64,000 bases of DNA, taken from NCBI GenBank assembly GCA_037045585.1, contig JBAOIR010000007.1, positions 62,001 through 126,000 on the forward strand, read 5' to 3'. The position numbers were made by a program, and so were the translations under genes. The notes under the pieces were generated by a model that was not told the origin of the DNA, did not search any database, and was given only the letters and a program-made list of their open reading frames with translations. Positions 43,325-52,741 of the stretch are shown piece by piece. This DNA is from SSF14 sp037045585 (GTDB lineage: Bacteria > Actinomycetota > Acidimicrobiia > Acidimicrobiales > Microtrichaceae). Each line of letters begins with the position of its first letter. The first letter of the stretch is position 1.

Positions 43325-44536
43325 TCAGGGTTCGTCGGTGGCGAACAGCGCGTCGACGAACTGTTCGGCGTCGAAGGGGATCAGGTCTTCGGCCTGCTCG
43401 CCGAGACCGACCAGCTTGACGGGGATGCCGAGTTCGCTCTGGATCGCGAAGACGATGCCCCCCTTGGCGGAACCGTCGAGCTTCGTCAGCACGACGCCGG
43501 TCAGTTCGACGGCATCGGTGAACTGGCGCGCCTGGATGAGACCGTTCTGGCCGGTCGTGGCGTCGAGCACCAAGAGCACCTCGGTCACCTCGCCCTCGCC
43601 CTTGTCGGCCACACGGCGCACCTTGCGCAGCTCGTCCATGAGGTTGGACTTGGTGTGCAACCGGCCGGCGGTGTCGGCCAGCACGACGTCGGCGCCCGTC
43701 GCGGCACCGCGGGCGATGCCGTCGAAGATCACCGACGACGGGTCGCTGCCCTCGGCGCCCCGCACGAGATCGGCGCCACATCGCTCGGCCCACGTCCCCA
43801 GCTGCTCGGCAGCGGCGGCCCGGAACGTGTCGCCGGCTGCCATCAGCACCTTTCGGCCGTCGTCGGTCAGGAGCTTGCCGACCTTGCCGATGGTCGTCGT
43901 CTTGCCGACCCCGTTGACCCCGACGAACAGCCAGATGCTGGGCTTGTTCGCCGACTCCCGCAGATCGATCGGAGCGAGCAGGCGGGTCGTCATCTCGGCC
44001 TTCACCGCGTCGATCAACTCGTCGGGGGTGGTGATGCCGTTCTGCTTCACCGTCGCCCGCACCGAATCGAGCAGCTCCGTGGTCGGTCCGACGCCGACGT
44101 CGGCTCGGATGAGCGCCTCCTCGAGGTCGTCCCACGTCTCGTCGTCGATCGCGGACCGCCCCCGGATCGACCCGAGCGCACCGCTCAAGGCGCCGCGGGC
44201 GCGGCTCAGCCGGTTGCGGAACGTCGCCTTCTCGACGGCGGTTTCGGCTGCGGTCTCCGCGGCCTCGATGCCCTCCAACGCGTCGAGTTCCTCCGAAAGC
44301 GACGGCGGCGCCTCGACGTCGGCCTCGACATCGCTGTCGACATCGGCCTCGGCGGGCGCGACCTCCGAGGGCAACAGCTCGGTGGGGCGGTCGGTCGTGG
44401 TGACGGCCTTCGAGGTGGTCGGAGGTGCCAGTTCGCCGCGCTTCGAGCGCGACGAGACCACGAACGCGCCCGATCCGACGAGGAGGACAACGACGCCGAT
44501 GATGATCGGCAGGACAACGGAGCTCTGGGCCAACAT
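43325..44536 (-). CDS. ftsY: Signal recognition particle receptor FtsY
   Basis: 403 residues. An N-terminal transmembrane helix (residues 7-27) is followed by an acidic A domain, then the NG domain: GVNGVGKTTTIGKVGKLL, DTAGRLHTKSNLM and TKLDGSAKGGI. FtsY docks SRP-ribosome complexes at the membrane. The membrane-spanning start is typical of actinobacterial FtsY. The ATG at 44536 (MLAQSS) starts just before the helix. It is divergent from moxR. Confidence 0.96.
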   Translation of the reverse strand: MLAQSSVVLPIIIGVVVLLVGSGAFVVSSRSKRGELAPPTTSKAVTTTDRPTELLPSEVAPAEADVDSDVEADVEAPPSLSEELDALEGIEAAETAAETAVEKATFRNRLSRARGALSGALGSIRGRSAIDDETWDDLEEALIRADVGVGPTTELLDSVRATVKQNGITTPDELIDAVKAEMTTRLLAPIDLRESANKPSIWLFVGVNGVGKTTTIGKVGKLLTDDGRKVLMAAGDTFRAAAAEQLGTWAERCGADLVRGAEGSDPSSVIFDGIARGAATGADVVLADTAGRLHTKSNLMDELRKVRRVADKGEGEVTEVLLVLDATTGQNGLIQARQFTDAVELTGVVLTKLDGSAKGGIVFAIQSELGIPVKLVGLGEQAEDLIPFDAEQFVDALFATDEP

Positions 44537-44714
44537 GGGGGCCAGCCTACGAGCCGCCGTCGCCCTGCCGAGACCCGAGCGCCCACCTCGCGGTCGGACT
44601 GAGACGCGAGACTCGAGCGCGTTTCCACCACGTTCCGGCGGATCCCTCGTACGGTTACACCGCTGAGCCCAGCCGACCCCCGACCACACGCGTCCGACAC
44701 TGGAGGAACCCACG

Positions 44715-45779
44715 ATGACCGATTCCCAAGCACTCGAGCTCGTCCCAGAGCCGGTGAACCCGTCGGTGCTGCTCGAGCGCATGTTGTTCGAGATGCGGAA
44801 GGTCATCGTCGGGCAGGACCGGGCGATCGAGCGGATGCTCGTGTGCCTCCTCGCCAACGGTCACTGCCTCCTCGAGAGCGTTCCCGGCCTGGCGAAGACC
44901 CTCTCGGTCGAGACCATGGCACGCACGGTCGGCGGCACGTTCAACCGCATCCAGTTCACGCCCGATCTGCTGCCCGCCGACATCGTCGGCACCCGCATCT
45001 ACCGCACGTCGTCGGAGCGGTTCGACGTCGAGCTCGGCCCGATCTTCGCCAACTTCGTGCTCGCGGACGAGATCAACCGGGCGCCCGCCAAGGTGCAGTC
45101 GGCGCTGCTCGAAGTCATGGCGGAGCGCCACGTCACGATCGGCGGCACCACCCACCCCGCCCCGAACCCGTTCCTCGTGCTGGCAACCCAGAACCCGATC
45201 GAGAACGAGGGCGTGTACCCGTTACCCGAGGCCCAACGCGACCGCTTCCTCATGAAGATCGTCCTCGGTTACCCGACGCCGCACGAAGAGCTCGAGATCG
45301 TGAACCGCATGGGCGTCTCCCCACCCCAGCCGGCCGAAGTGGTCAGCCTGGCCGACGTGCTGCGGCTCCAGGCCGCCGCCGACGCCTGCTACTGCGACCG
45401 CAGCGTCGTCGAGTACGCGGTCAACCTCGTGTTGGCCACCCGGACCCCGCAGAACTACGGCCTCGCCGACCTCGCCCCCTACCTCGAGTTCGGCGCCAGC
45501 CCTCGCGCCAGTCTCGGCCTGGTGCGGGCGGGCCGGGCAATGGCCCTCCTGCGCGGCCGCAACTACGTGGTGCCCCAGGACATCTTCGACGTGGCGCCCG
45601 AGATCATGCGCCACCGCCTCGTCCTCACCTACGAGGCGTTGGCGGCCGATGTCGACGCCGAGCAGATCATGATCCGCGTGCTGTCCACGGTCCCCGCTCC
45701 CGTCATCCAGCCGAGCCAGATCGCCGGCCCGAACGACGCCTACTACCGCTCGGGCACCGACTCCCAGGCGTGGGGCTGA
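44715..45779 (+). CDS. MoxR-family AAA+ ATPase
   Basis: 354 residues. VIVGQDRAIERML, Walker A region LLESVPGLAKTLSVE (with A where GKT is more usual, as in MoxR proteins), DLLPADIVGTRIY, Walker B FVLADEINRAPAKVQSALLEVM, and sensor 1 LATQNPIENEG. MoxR ATPases act as chaperones with VWA partners. It begins a plus-strand operon moxR-DUF58-VWA. GGAGGA lies 8 bp before the ATG. The target complex is unknown. Confidence 0.94.
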   Translation: MTDSQALELVPEPVNPSVLLERMLFEMRKVIVGQDRAIERMLVCLLANGHCLLESVPGLAKTLSVETMARTVGGTFNRIQFTPDLLPADIVGTRIYRTSSERFDVELGPIFANFVLADEINRAPAKVQSALLEVMAERHVTIGGTTHPAPNPFLVLATQNPIENEGVYPLPEAQRDRFLMKIVLGYPTPHEELEIVNRMGVSPPQPAEVVSLADVLRLQAAADACYCDRSVVEYAVNLVLATRTPQNYGLADLAPYLEFGASPRASLGLVRAGRAMALLRGRNYVVPQDIFDVAPEIMRHRLVLTYEALAADVDAEQIMIRVLSTVPAPVIQPSQIAGPNDAYYRSGTDSQAWG

Positions 45780-45782
45780 CCC

Positions 45783-46760
45783 GTGGCGAAGCGCTCCTCC
45801 CCCGATCCTGCCGGTGGGACCGACGTCGTCGGCCCCGGTGCGGGGCCCATGGGCGACCGTCGGGCTGCCGACGTGCTGCGGCGGTTGGAGCTCGACGTCA
45901 CCCGACGCCTCGACGGCATCCTCCACGGCGACCACCGGGGTCTCGTCCCCGGGCACGGTTCGGAGCCCGGTGAGGCGCGGGAGTACCAGGCCGGCGACGA
46001 CGTCCGCCGCATCGACTGGAACGTCACGGCGCGGATGAGCACACCCCACATCCGCGAGTCGATCGCCGACCGCGAGCTCGAGACGTGGATCGTCGCCGAC
46101 CGGTCGGCCAGCCTCGACTTCGGCACCGTCACCTGGGAGAAGCGCGACCTGGTCCTGGCCGCGGCCGCCGGCGTCGGCTTCCTGACCTCGCGGGGCGGCA
46201 ATCGCATCGGCGCCGTCATCTCGGGCAGCCACGGGGCCGTCACCGTGCCCGCACGCCAGGGCCGCAAGCACCTGCTCTCGATCCTCCACCAGATCCAGGG
46301 AGCTCCCCGCGCCGACGCTGCTCCCGCGGCCGATCTGGCCGCAACCCTCAAACGGGCGGCGTCGGTGTCACGACGGCGATCGCTCGTGGTCGTGATCTCG
46401 GACTGGCTCGAGGACCCCGAGACGTGGCGCCACGCGCTGGCAACGCTGAGCGTGCGCCACGAAGTCCTTGCGGTCGAGGTGCTCGACCCCCGCGAGCTCG
46501 ACCTGCCGAAGATGGGCGTGCTGACGCTGATCGACACCGAGTCGGGCCGCACCCGCGAGATCGACACCAACAATCGGGGGCTCCGTGAGCGCTACGCGGC
46601 CGCTGCGGCCGAACAGCGCTCCGACATCCGGCTGGCGATCGCCGGCTCCGGAGCCCATCATCTGCAACTCCGTACCGACCGCGACTGGCTTCTCGACCTC
46701 GCCCGCCACGTCGCGTCGACCAAACGTCGCCAGGCCAACGTCGGCGGCGCCCACCGGTAG
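45783..46760 (+). CDS. DUF58 domain protein
   Basis: 325 residues. PGEAREYQAGDDVRRIDWNVTARM is the diagnostic DUF58 signature, followed by a VWA-like fold (WIVADRSASLDFG; VVVISDWLED). Such proteins pair with MoxR and VWA proteins. No membrane helix is visible, unlike many DUF58 proteins. It starts with GTG 3 bp after the moxR stop. Confidence 0.93.
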   Translation: MAKRSSPDPAGGTDVVGPGAGPMGDRRAADVLRRLELDVTRRLDGILHGDHRGLVPGHGSEPGEAREYQAGDDVRRIDWNVTARMSTPHIRESIADRELETWIVADRSASLDFGTVTWEKRDLVLAAAAGVGFLTSRGGNRIGAVISGSHGAVTVPARQGRKHLLSILHQIQGAPRADAAPAADLAATLKRAASVSRRRSLVVVISDWLEDPETWRHALATLSVRHEVLAVEVLDPRELDLPKMGVLTLIDTESGRTREIDTNNRGLRERYAAAAAEQRSDIRLAIAGSGAHHLQLRTDRDWLLDLARHVASTKRRQANVGGAHR

Positions 46761-46847
46761 ATGCCCCGTGCATCGACCGTGCCGCATCGTCACGTTCTGC
46801 CCTCGAGTTCGAGCCACCACCCAGTCCCCCGCTGATCGGAACACCCC

Positions 46848-47819
46848 ATGAACTGGAGCTTCATCTCCCCCGGCCGCCTCTGGTGGCTCATCGCCGTGGC
46901 GGCGATGGCCGCGGCCTACATCGCCATGCAGTTCCGGCGGACCAAGTACGCCGTCCGGTTCTCCAACATCGACCTCCTCGACAAGGTTGCACCGAAGCGG
47001 CCCTCGTGGCGCCGACACGTCGTCGCATCGGTGTACCTGCTCGCCCTCGCGGCCATGGTCGTCGGCGTCGCCCAGCCGCAGGCGCAGGAACGGGTGCCGA
47101 AGGAGCGGGCCACGATCATCCTCGCCATCGACACCTCCCTGTCGATGCAGGCCACCGACGTCAGCCCGACCCGCATCGATGCCGCCAAGGTCGCCGCGGT
47201 CAAGTTCGTCGAGTCGATGCCGCCGAAGGTGCGGCTCGGCGTGGTCGACTTCAGCGGCTCGACCAAGTTGCTGGTTCCGCCGACCACCCAACGCGACACC
47301 GCGGTGCGGGCCATCAAGAACCTCGAACTCGGTCAGGGCACCGCCATCGGAGCGGCCATCGACACGTCGTTGACCGCGATCGCCAACTCGGTGCCGAGCG
47401 AGGGCGACACGAAGATCCCCGCCGTGATCGTGCTCATCTCCGACGGCAAGGACCAGGGCCAGAGCCTCCCGGTTCCGACCGCCATCGAGCGTGCCAACAA
47501 GGCCAAGGTTCCCGTGTTCACCATCGCGTACGGCACCCCCAACGGCGTCGTCGAGATCGACGACGGCTCGGGCTCCACACAATTGGTGCCGGTGCCCGTC
47601 GATGAGCCGGCCCTGGCCGAGGTCGCCAAGGAGACGGGCGGAGAGTCCTTCGCGGCCGCCACAGCCGGCGAACTCGAGCAGGTGTACGACCGCCTCGGCA
47701 GCGCCGTCGGCTACGACATCGAACAGCAGGAAGTCACCTGGAAGTTGGTGGCGGGCGCGCTCATCGCGCTGGCACTGAGCGGTGCGATGTCCCTCGTCTG
47801 GTTCCAGCGCCTCCCCTAA
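46848..47819 (+). CDS. VWA-domain membrane protein (BatA-like)
   Basis: 323 residues. Two N-terminal helices (about 9-27 and 57-75) precede a VWA domain with a full MIDAS: AIDTSLSMQ (DxSxS), a Thr around STKLLVPPTTQR, and VLISDGKD. A C-terminal helix follows (LVAGALIALALSGAMSLVWF). It matches the BatA-type partner of MoxR/DUF58 systems. A BatB or TPR partner is not present. An 87-bp gap without features precedes the gene. Confidence 0.92.
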   Translation: MNWSFISPGRLWWLIAVAAMAAAYIAMQFRRTKYAVRFSNIDLLDKVAPKRPSWRRHVVASVYLLALAAMVVGVAQPQAQERVPKERATIILAIDTSLSMQATDVSPTRIDAAKVAAVKFVESMPPKVRLGVVDFSGSTKLLVPPTTQRDTAVRAIKNLELGQGTAIGAAIDTSLTAIANSVPSEGDTKIPAVIVLISDGKDQGQSLPVPTAIERANKAKVPVFTIAYGTPNGVVEIDDGSGSTQLVPVPVDEPALAEVAKETGGESFAAATAGELEQVYDRLGSAVGYDIEQQEVTWKLVAGALIALALSGAMSLVWFQRLP

Positions 47820-47854
47820 CCAACCCGGTGCTCCTCCGCCGGTACCATGCGGGC

Positions 47855-48241
47855 ATGCGTCCGTTCACCCCGCCCCGAGTCCTCGCCGTCGCGCTCGCAT
47901 CGGCGTTCCTGCTCTCGGGATGCGGTGGCGACGAGGCCTTCCCCAAGGACGAGTTCGTGAAGCAGACGACAGCGAGCGGCATCACCAAGCCCGTTGCCGA
48001 GTGTGCGTACGACCAGATCAAGGACAACGCGGCCATCAACAAGGAACTCGACCGAGCCGGCGGCCCCAACCCCAACATCTCCGAGAAGGTGAGCGGCGAG
48101 CTGTCGACCATCCTCGCCCGCTGCCTGCTCGCCGCCGACGAAGCCGCGAACCCGACGACGACCACGAAGCCGACGAGCAAGTCGACGACGACCGAGAAGA
48201 CGTCGTCGTCGGACAAGACGACGACCACCAAGAAGAAGTAG
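47855..48241 (+). CDS. Small lipoprotein of unknown function
   Basis: 128 residues. Signal peptide with lipobox AFLLSGC ending at residue 24, a domain with two Cys (AECAYDQI and ILARCLLA) about 48 residues apart, and a Thr/Lys/Ser-rich tail of about 30 residues with repeated TTT units, likely disordered and wall-spanning. The Cys pattern resembles that of the cysteine-repeat lipoprotein at 22637-23480. It is 35 bp after the VWA gene and may be the last gene of that operon. The ATG at 47855 is the best start. Confidence 0.75.
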   Translation: MRPFTPPRVLAVALASAFLLSGCGGDEAFPKDEFVKQTTASGITKPVAECAYDQIKDNAAINKELDRAGGPNPNISEKVSGELSTILARCLLAADEAANPTTTTKPTSKSTTTEKTSSSDKTTTTKKK

Positions 48242-48264
48242 ACGCCGCCCGGCTGCCGCCGGGA

Positions 48265-51200
48265 TCAGGAGCCGCCGCTCGCGGCGCCGACCTTCTCGCT
48301 GATCACCCGCGACGAGCCACCGGGCTCCATCGTGACGCCGTACAGCACGTCAGCCGCTTCCATCGTGCGCTTCTGGTGGCTCACGATGAGCAGCTGGGCG
48401 GTCGAGCGGAACTCGGCCACGAGTGACAGGAACCGGTGCAGGTTCACGTCGTCGAGCGCCGCCTCGACCTCGTCCATCACGTAGAAGGGCGACGGGCGGC
48501 TCCGGAACACGGCGAACAGGTACGCCAACGCGACGAGCGAGCGCTCACCGCCCGAGAGGAGCGAGAGCTTGCGGACGTTCTTGCCCGACGGCCGTGCCTC
48601 GATCTCGATGCCGGTCTCGAGGAGGTTCGACGGATCGGTGAGCGTGAGACCGCCCTGGCCGCCCGGGAACAGCATGTCGAACAGCGCCTGGAAGTTCTGG
48701 GAGACGTCGGCGTACGCCGACGCGAAGACGTTGACGATCTCCTCGTCGACCGCCTTGATGACCTTCGACAGCTCCTTGCGCGTCGCCCGAATGTCCTCCA
48801 GCTGCGCTTCGAGGAACTGGTGGCGTTCCTGCAGCGCCTCGAACTCCTGGAGTGCCAGAGGGTTGATCGGGCCCATGAGGCGCACCTCGCGCTCCAGCTC
48901 GCGGAGCCGGGCCTGGGGCGACATCCCGTCGGGGAGCTCGGGACACTCAGCTGCGGATCGCGACGTCGGGCTCGGAATCGAGCTCGCTGCGAAGTGATTC
49001 GGTGGCGGTCTCGAGCCGCAGCCGGGTCTCGGCGTCGGAGATCTCGGAGCGCTGGATGCGCTCGCGGTGCTCCTCGAGTTCCTTCTCCGTGGTGGAACGC
49101 TGACGGCGGAGCGCTTCGAGCTGGGCGCTGACCGCACGGGTCTTCTCGGACTGACGGCGCCGAGCCTCCCGGAGCACCTCGAGCACGGACTCCACGGCAC
49201 CGAGACGGTCGGCGACGAACGTGATGAGGGTGTCGGTGACCTCGGCGCGGGCATCGAGCTCGAGCCGCTTCTGCTCGGCCGCGAGGCGCTCGGCCTGGTT
49301 GCGACTGAGACGCTCGTCGACCTGGGCGAGGCGGTCGGTGAGGAAGCGACGGCGCTCCTCGACACCGGCCACCTTGACCTCGACGTCGGTGCGGAGCGCA
49401 CCGACCTCGCCGGCCTTGGCTTCGAGGTTGCGCCGGGCCTCCGCCATCGTGCGGGCCCGTTCGGACAGCTCCGACTCGACAGCCTCGAGCGCAGGCAGCC
49501 GCTGCTCGAGGTCGGTGCGACGGGTGACCTCACGCTCGATGCGCTGGGCGAGCTCGTTGAGGTGCCCGTCGACGGTGACCAGTTCGGCCTCGGCCTCGGT
49601 GCGGTCGCGTTCGGCGCGGCGCAACACGTCGTCGAGGGTGCGGACCCGGTTGGCGTTCTGGTCGTTCGCCTTCTCGGCGTCGTTGGCGTCACGGCGGGCA
49701 GTCGAGAGCCGCTCCTTGGCCCGTGCCAGCTCGAGCGTGGTGTCCTCGGCAGCCACGCGGGCGCTGCCCAGCTGCTCCTCGGCCTCGGCGAGCGCGGCAC
49801 CGGTCGCGCCGGCGCTCGACTGACCGATGCGCCACCCGGTGGTGCCGAACCGGTCACCGCTGCGGGTGATGATCGTGGCGTCGGGATGGGCGAGCGCCAC
49901 GTCGACGGCCTCGGCCCACTCGCCCTCGATCACGACGGCGCCGGCGAGCAGGGCGTCGAGCAGCGGCTCGACGTCGGCGCGGGTGGCCTTGACGAGATCT
50001 CGAACCGGACGGCCGACGCCGACGGGCACGGCAACGCGGGGCGCCTGGGCCACGGCGTGGGAGATGGCCAGCACGGCACCGCTCAGCTCGCCGCCGGCGA
50101 GGGCCTCCAGCGCCCGCCGTGCCACCTCGGCGTCGGCCACGACGACGGAAGCCAATGCCTCGCCGGCGGCGGCCTCGAACGCGGACTCCCAACCGGCCTC
50201 GACCTGCACGACGTCGAGCAGTGTGCCGACAACACCGTCGAGCTCGGCGAGGTGGGCGGCGCCGGCGCGCTGTCGGGCACCATCGAGCGCGAGGGCCAAT
50301 GCCTCGGCGCGGGCAGCCACGGTGTGGTGTTCGGCCGCAGCGGCGGTGGCGCGAGCCTCGATCTCGACGATCGCCTCCTCGGCGGCAGCCCGCTCGGCTT
50401 CGGCCTCGGCCGCCTGGCGCGCCAGGGACTCGACGTTGTCGTGCGCGGCGGCACGCTCGCCGCCGATGCGCTCGAACTCGGCGGCAAGGCGCTCGACCTT
50501 GGTCACCAGCGTTTCCCGCTGGTTGGAGAGGCGGCGGTTGTCGCTCTCGGTCCGCTCCATGGTCGCCCGCAGCGCGGCGAGTTCACCGCGGATCTCCGCG
50601 GCCTCGCTCGGCGGCGCGGCCACACCGTCGCCCCAGTCGGCCTCGAATGCAGCCCGGGCTTCAGCCAGCTCGGCCTCGGCGCGGGCGAGCGCTCCGCTGT
50701 CGGTGGCCGCACCCACGCCCTCGGACTCGACCTCGCGCAACTCGGCGCTCAGCTGGGCGTGCTCGGCCTCGAGCGATGCGACGACGGCCTGGTCGACGAA
50801 CGCGTTGCGGTCGCGATCGATGCCACGACGGCGTTCGGTGAGCAGTGACTGCAGGCCCCGGGCGCGTTCGCGGAGCGACTCGTAGCGAACGAGCGCGTCG
50901 CCGAAGTCGTCGCCGCCCATCGACGACAGTTGTGCCTCGGTGGCGAGCACCTCGGCGTCGAGCCCCGCTAGCACCCGGCGCAGCTCACGATCGGCGTTGC
51001 GCAGCTCGTTCTGCCGGGTGGTGGACTCGGCGAGCTGGGTACGGAGCCGTGCGAGTTCGCGGCCGACGAGGTGGAGCTTGAGGGCCGCCAGCTCGGTGAT
51101 GACGGCGTCGTGGCGACGGGCCGCGTCGGCCTGACGCTCGAGCGGGCGGAGTTGCCGGCGGACCTCACGGAGGAGGTCCTGGATGCGCAGCAGGTTGGCC

Positions 51201-51754
51201 TCGGTCGCGTTGAGCCGGCGCTCCGACTTCTCCTTGCGGCGGCGGTACTTGAGGACGCCGGCGGCCTCCTCGATGATCAGGCGGCGCTCCTCGGCCTTGG
51301 CGTTGAGGACGGCGTCGATCTGGCCCTGGCTGATGATCACGTGCTGCTGACGGCCGACCCCCGAGTCGCTGAGCAGCTCCTGGATGTCGAGGAGACGGCA
51401 GTTGACGCCGTTGATGGCGTACTCGCTGTCGCCCGACCGGAAGAGTGTGCGGGTGATCGTGACCTCGTTGAACTCGATGGGCAGGACACCCGACGAGTTG
51501 TCGATGGTGAGGCCGACCTCGGCCCGACCGAGCGCCGGACGCTTCGCGGAGCCGGCGAAGATGACGTCGTCCATCTTCTGGGATCGCACCGCCGACGGTG
51601 CCTGAGCGCCGAGCACCCACCCGATCGCGTCGACCACGTTCGATTTGCCCGACCCGTTGGGGCCCACCACGACGGTGACGCCCGGCTCCAGCTGGAGCGT
51701 CGCCACATCAGCGAACGACTTGAAGCCTTTGATCTGCAGCGTCTTCAGGAACAC
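48265..51754 (-). CDS. smc: Chromosome segregation protein SMC, one frame break
   Basis: SMC compacts and segregates chromosomes with ScpAB. The N-terminus from ATG 51754 has FLKTLQIKGFKSFA and Walker A GPNGSGKSNV; long coiled coils flank a hinge (around LDGVVGTLLDVVQVEAGWE). The first frame stops at 48947. The conserved continuation AECPELPDGMSPQARLREL is in another frame and leads to the signature LSGGERSLVALAYLF and Walker B VMDEVEAALDD. Removing one base near 48950-48954 joins them into about 1163 residues, the normal length. An essential, otherwise perfect gene with one break is most likely a sequence error. Confidence 0.93.
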
Positions 51755-51810
51755 GGCCCGGAGCCTAGGCGACGGGCCCGGAGGCGGTCAGATGGGCTCC
51801 ACGACGACGA

Positions 51811-51855
51811 AATCCGTGCCAGATGTGACGCGTCACGTCACATCTGGCACGGATT
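51811..51855 (-). terminator. 19-bp-stem hairpin between the Fpg-like gene and smc
   Basis: Exact inverted repeats 51811-51829 (AATCCGTGCCAGATGTGAC) and 51837-51855 around a 7-nt loop, itself able to pair further (GTGACGCGTCAC). It is 53 bp after the Fpg-like stop. Confidence 0.65.
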
Positions 51856-51907
51856 GCACCGAGCGGGCCGGACGCCGGACGGTCTGAACGGCGCCGAAGG
51901 CGCTCGT

Positions 51908-52741
51908 TCAGACCTGCGTCTGCTCGCAGTAGTACGTGAAGCCGGAGCCGAACTTGGCCTTCACGATCGGGCCGCGGGCACGCGGGCTCATCTCGCCGTC
52001 GCGGCCGTAGACGTTGATCATGGGGCCGTAGCCGCCGGGCTCGCCTGACAAGGTGAGGAACCCGTCGGCGCCGACCGTCGCACCGCCGTGCTTGACGGCA
52101 TCGTGAACGATCTCGACCGATGCCCGGTACAGACGCCGGATCTCCTGCGTCGACAACTTGTCGGCCAGACGGTCGTAGCGGAGGCCCGCCTCGAAGAGGA
52201 TCTCGTCGCTGTACATCGGGCCGATGCCGACGAGCATCGTCGGGTCCATCAGGATGCCCTTGAGCTTGCCGCCCCGGCGCAGCACCATCTCACCGAACTT
52301 CGTCCAGGACACGGGTTCGTCGACGAGGTCGAGCCCGAGCGGCCCCACGATGTCGTCGACCTCCTCGGCCGTGACCACGAACAGCTCGGAGCTCTTGGCC
52401 GGGTCGACGAGGCGGAGCTGGCCGTGCTGGGTGAAGGTCAGCACCACGCCGGTGCCCTTGGCCACGGCGTCCTTGTTCTGGTTGCGCTGGAGCTGAGCGC
52501 GGTCGCCGAGACCGATCATGAGGACTTCGCCAGTGTCGAGACCGAGCAGGATCCAGGTGCCCTTGCGGCTCACGCTGTCGATCTTCGCCCCCTCGAGCCG
52601 ACTGATCAGCGACTTCTTGGTGCCGGCGCGCTTGATCGTGGCCGCGCTCGGCGCCTCGACGGTCTTGATCTTCTTGCCCACCACGTCCTTGTCCAGGTCG
52701 CGCCGGAGGATCTCCAGCTCAGGCAGTTCAGCCATGCTCAT
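51908..52741 (-). CDS. Fpg/Nei-like DNA-binding protein without catalytic proline or intact zinc finger
   Basis: 277 residues aligned by eye to formamidopyrimidine-DNA glycosylase in full: ELPELEILRRDL, GVVLTFTQHGQLRLVDP, ILMDPTMLVGIGPMYSDEILFEAGL (helix-two-turn-helix) and a C-terminal VYGRDGE with KAKFGSG-TYYC. In true Fpg the protein starts Met-Pro-Glu, and Pro2 is the Schiff-base nucleophile; here either start (52741 or 52735) gives Met-Ser or Met-Ala-Glu. The zinc finger, normally four Cys, keeps only one (YYCEQTQV). It occupies the mutM position next to rnc and smc. It may bind damaged DNA without cutting it. Confidence 0.85.
   Translation of the reverse strand: MSMAELPELEILRRDLDKDVVGKKIKTVEAPSAATIKRAGTKKSLISRLEGAKIDSVSRKGTWILLGLDTGEVLMIGLGDRAQLQRNQNKDAVAKGTGVVLTFTQHGQLRLVDPAKSSELFVVTAEEVDDIVGPLGLDLVDEPVSWTKFGEMVLRRGGKLKGILMDPTMLVGIGPMYSDEILFEAGLRYDRLADKLSTQEIRRLYRASVEIVHDAVKHGGATVGADGFLTLSGEPGGYGPMINVYGRDGEMSPRARGPIVKAKFGSGFTYYCEQTQV

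Noticed and set aside
44715..46760. MoxR/DUF58 pair as a defence or metallo-chaperone island
   Set aside because: There is no nuclease, effector or metal-cofactor enzyme nearby; the set is a common housekeeping-type MoxR cluster.
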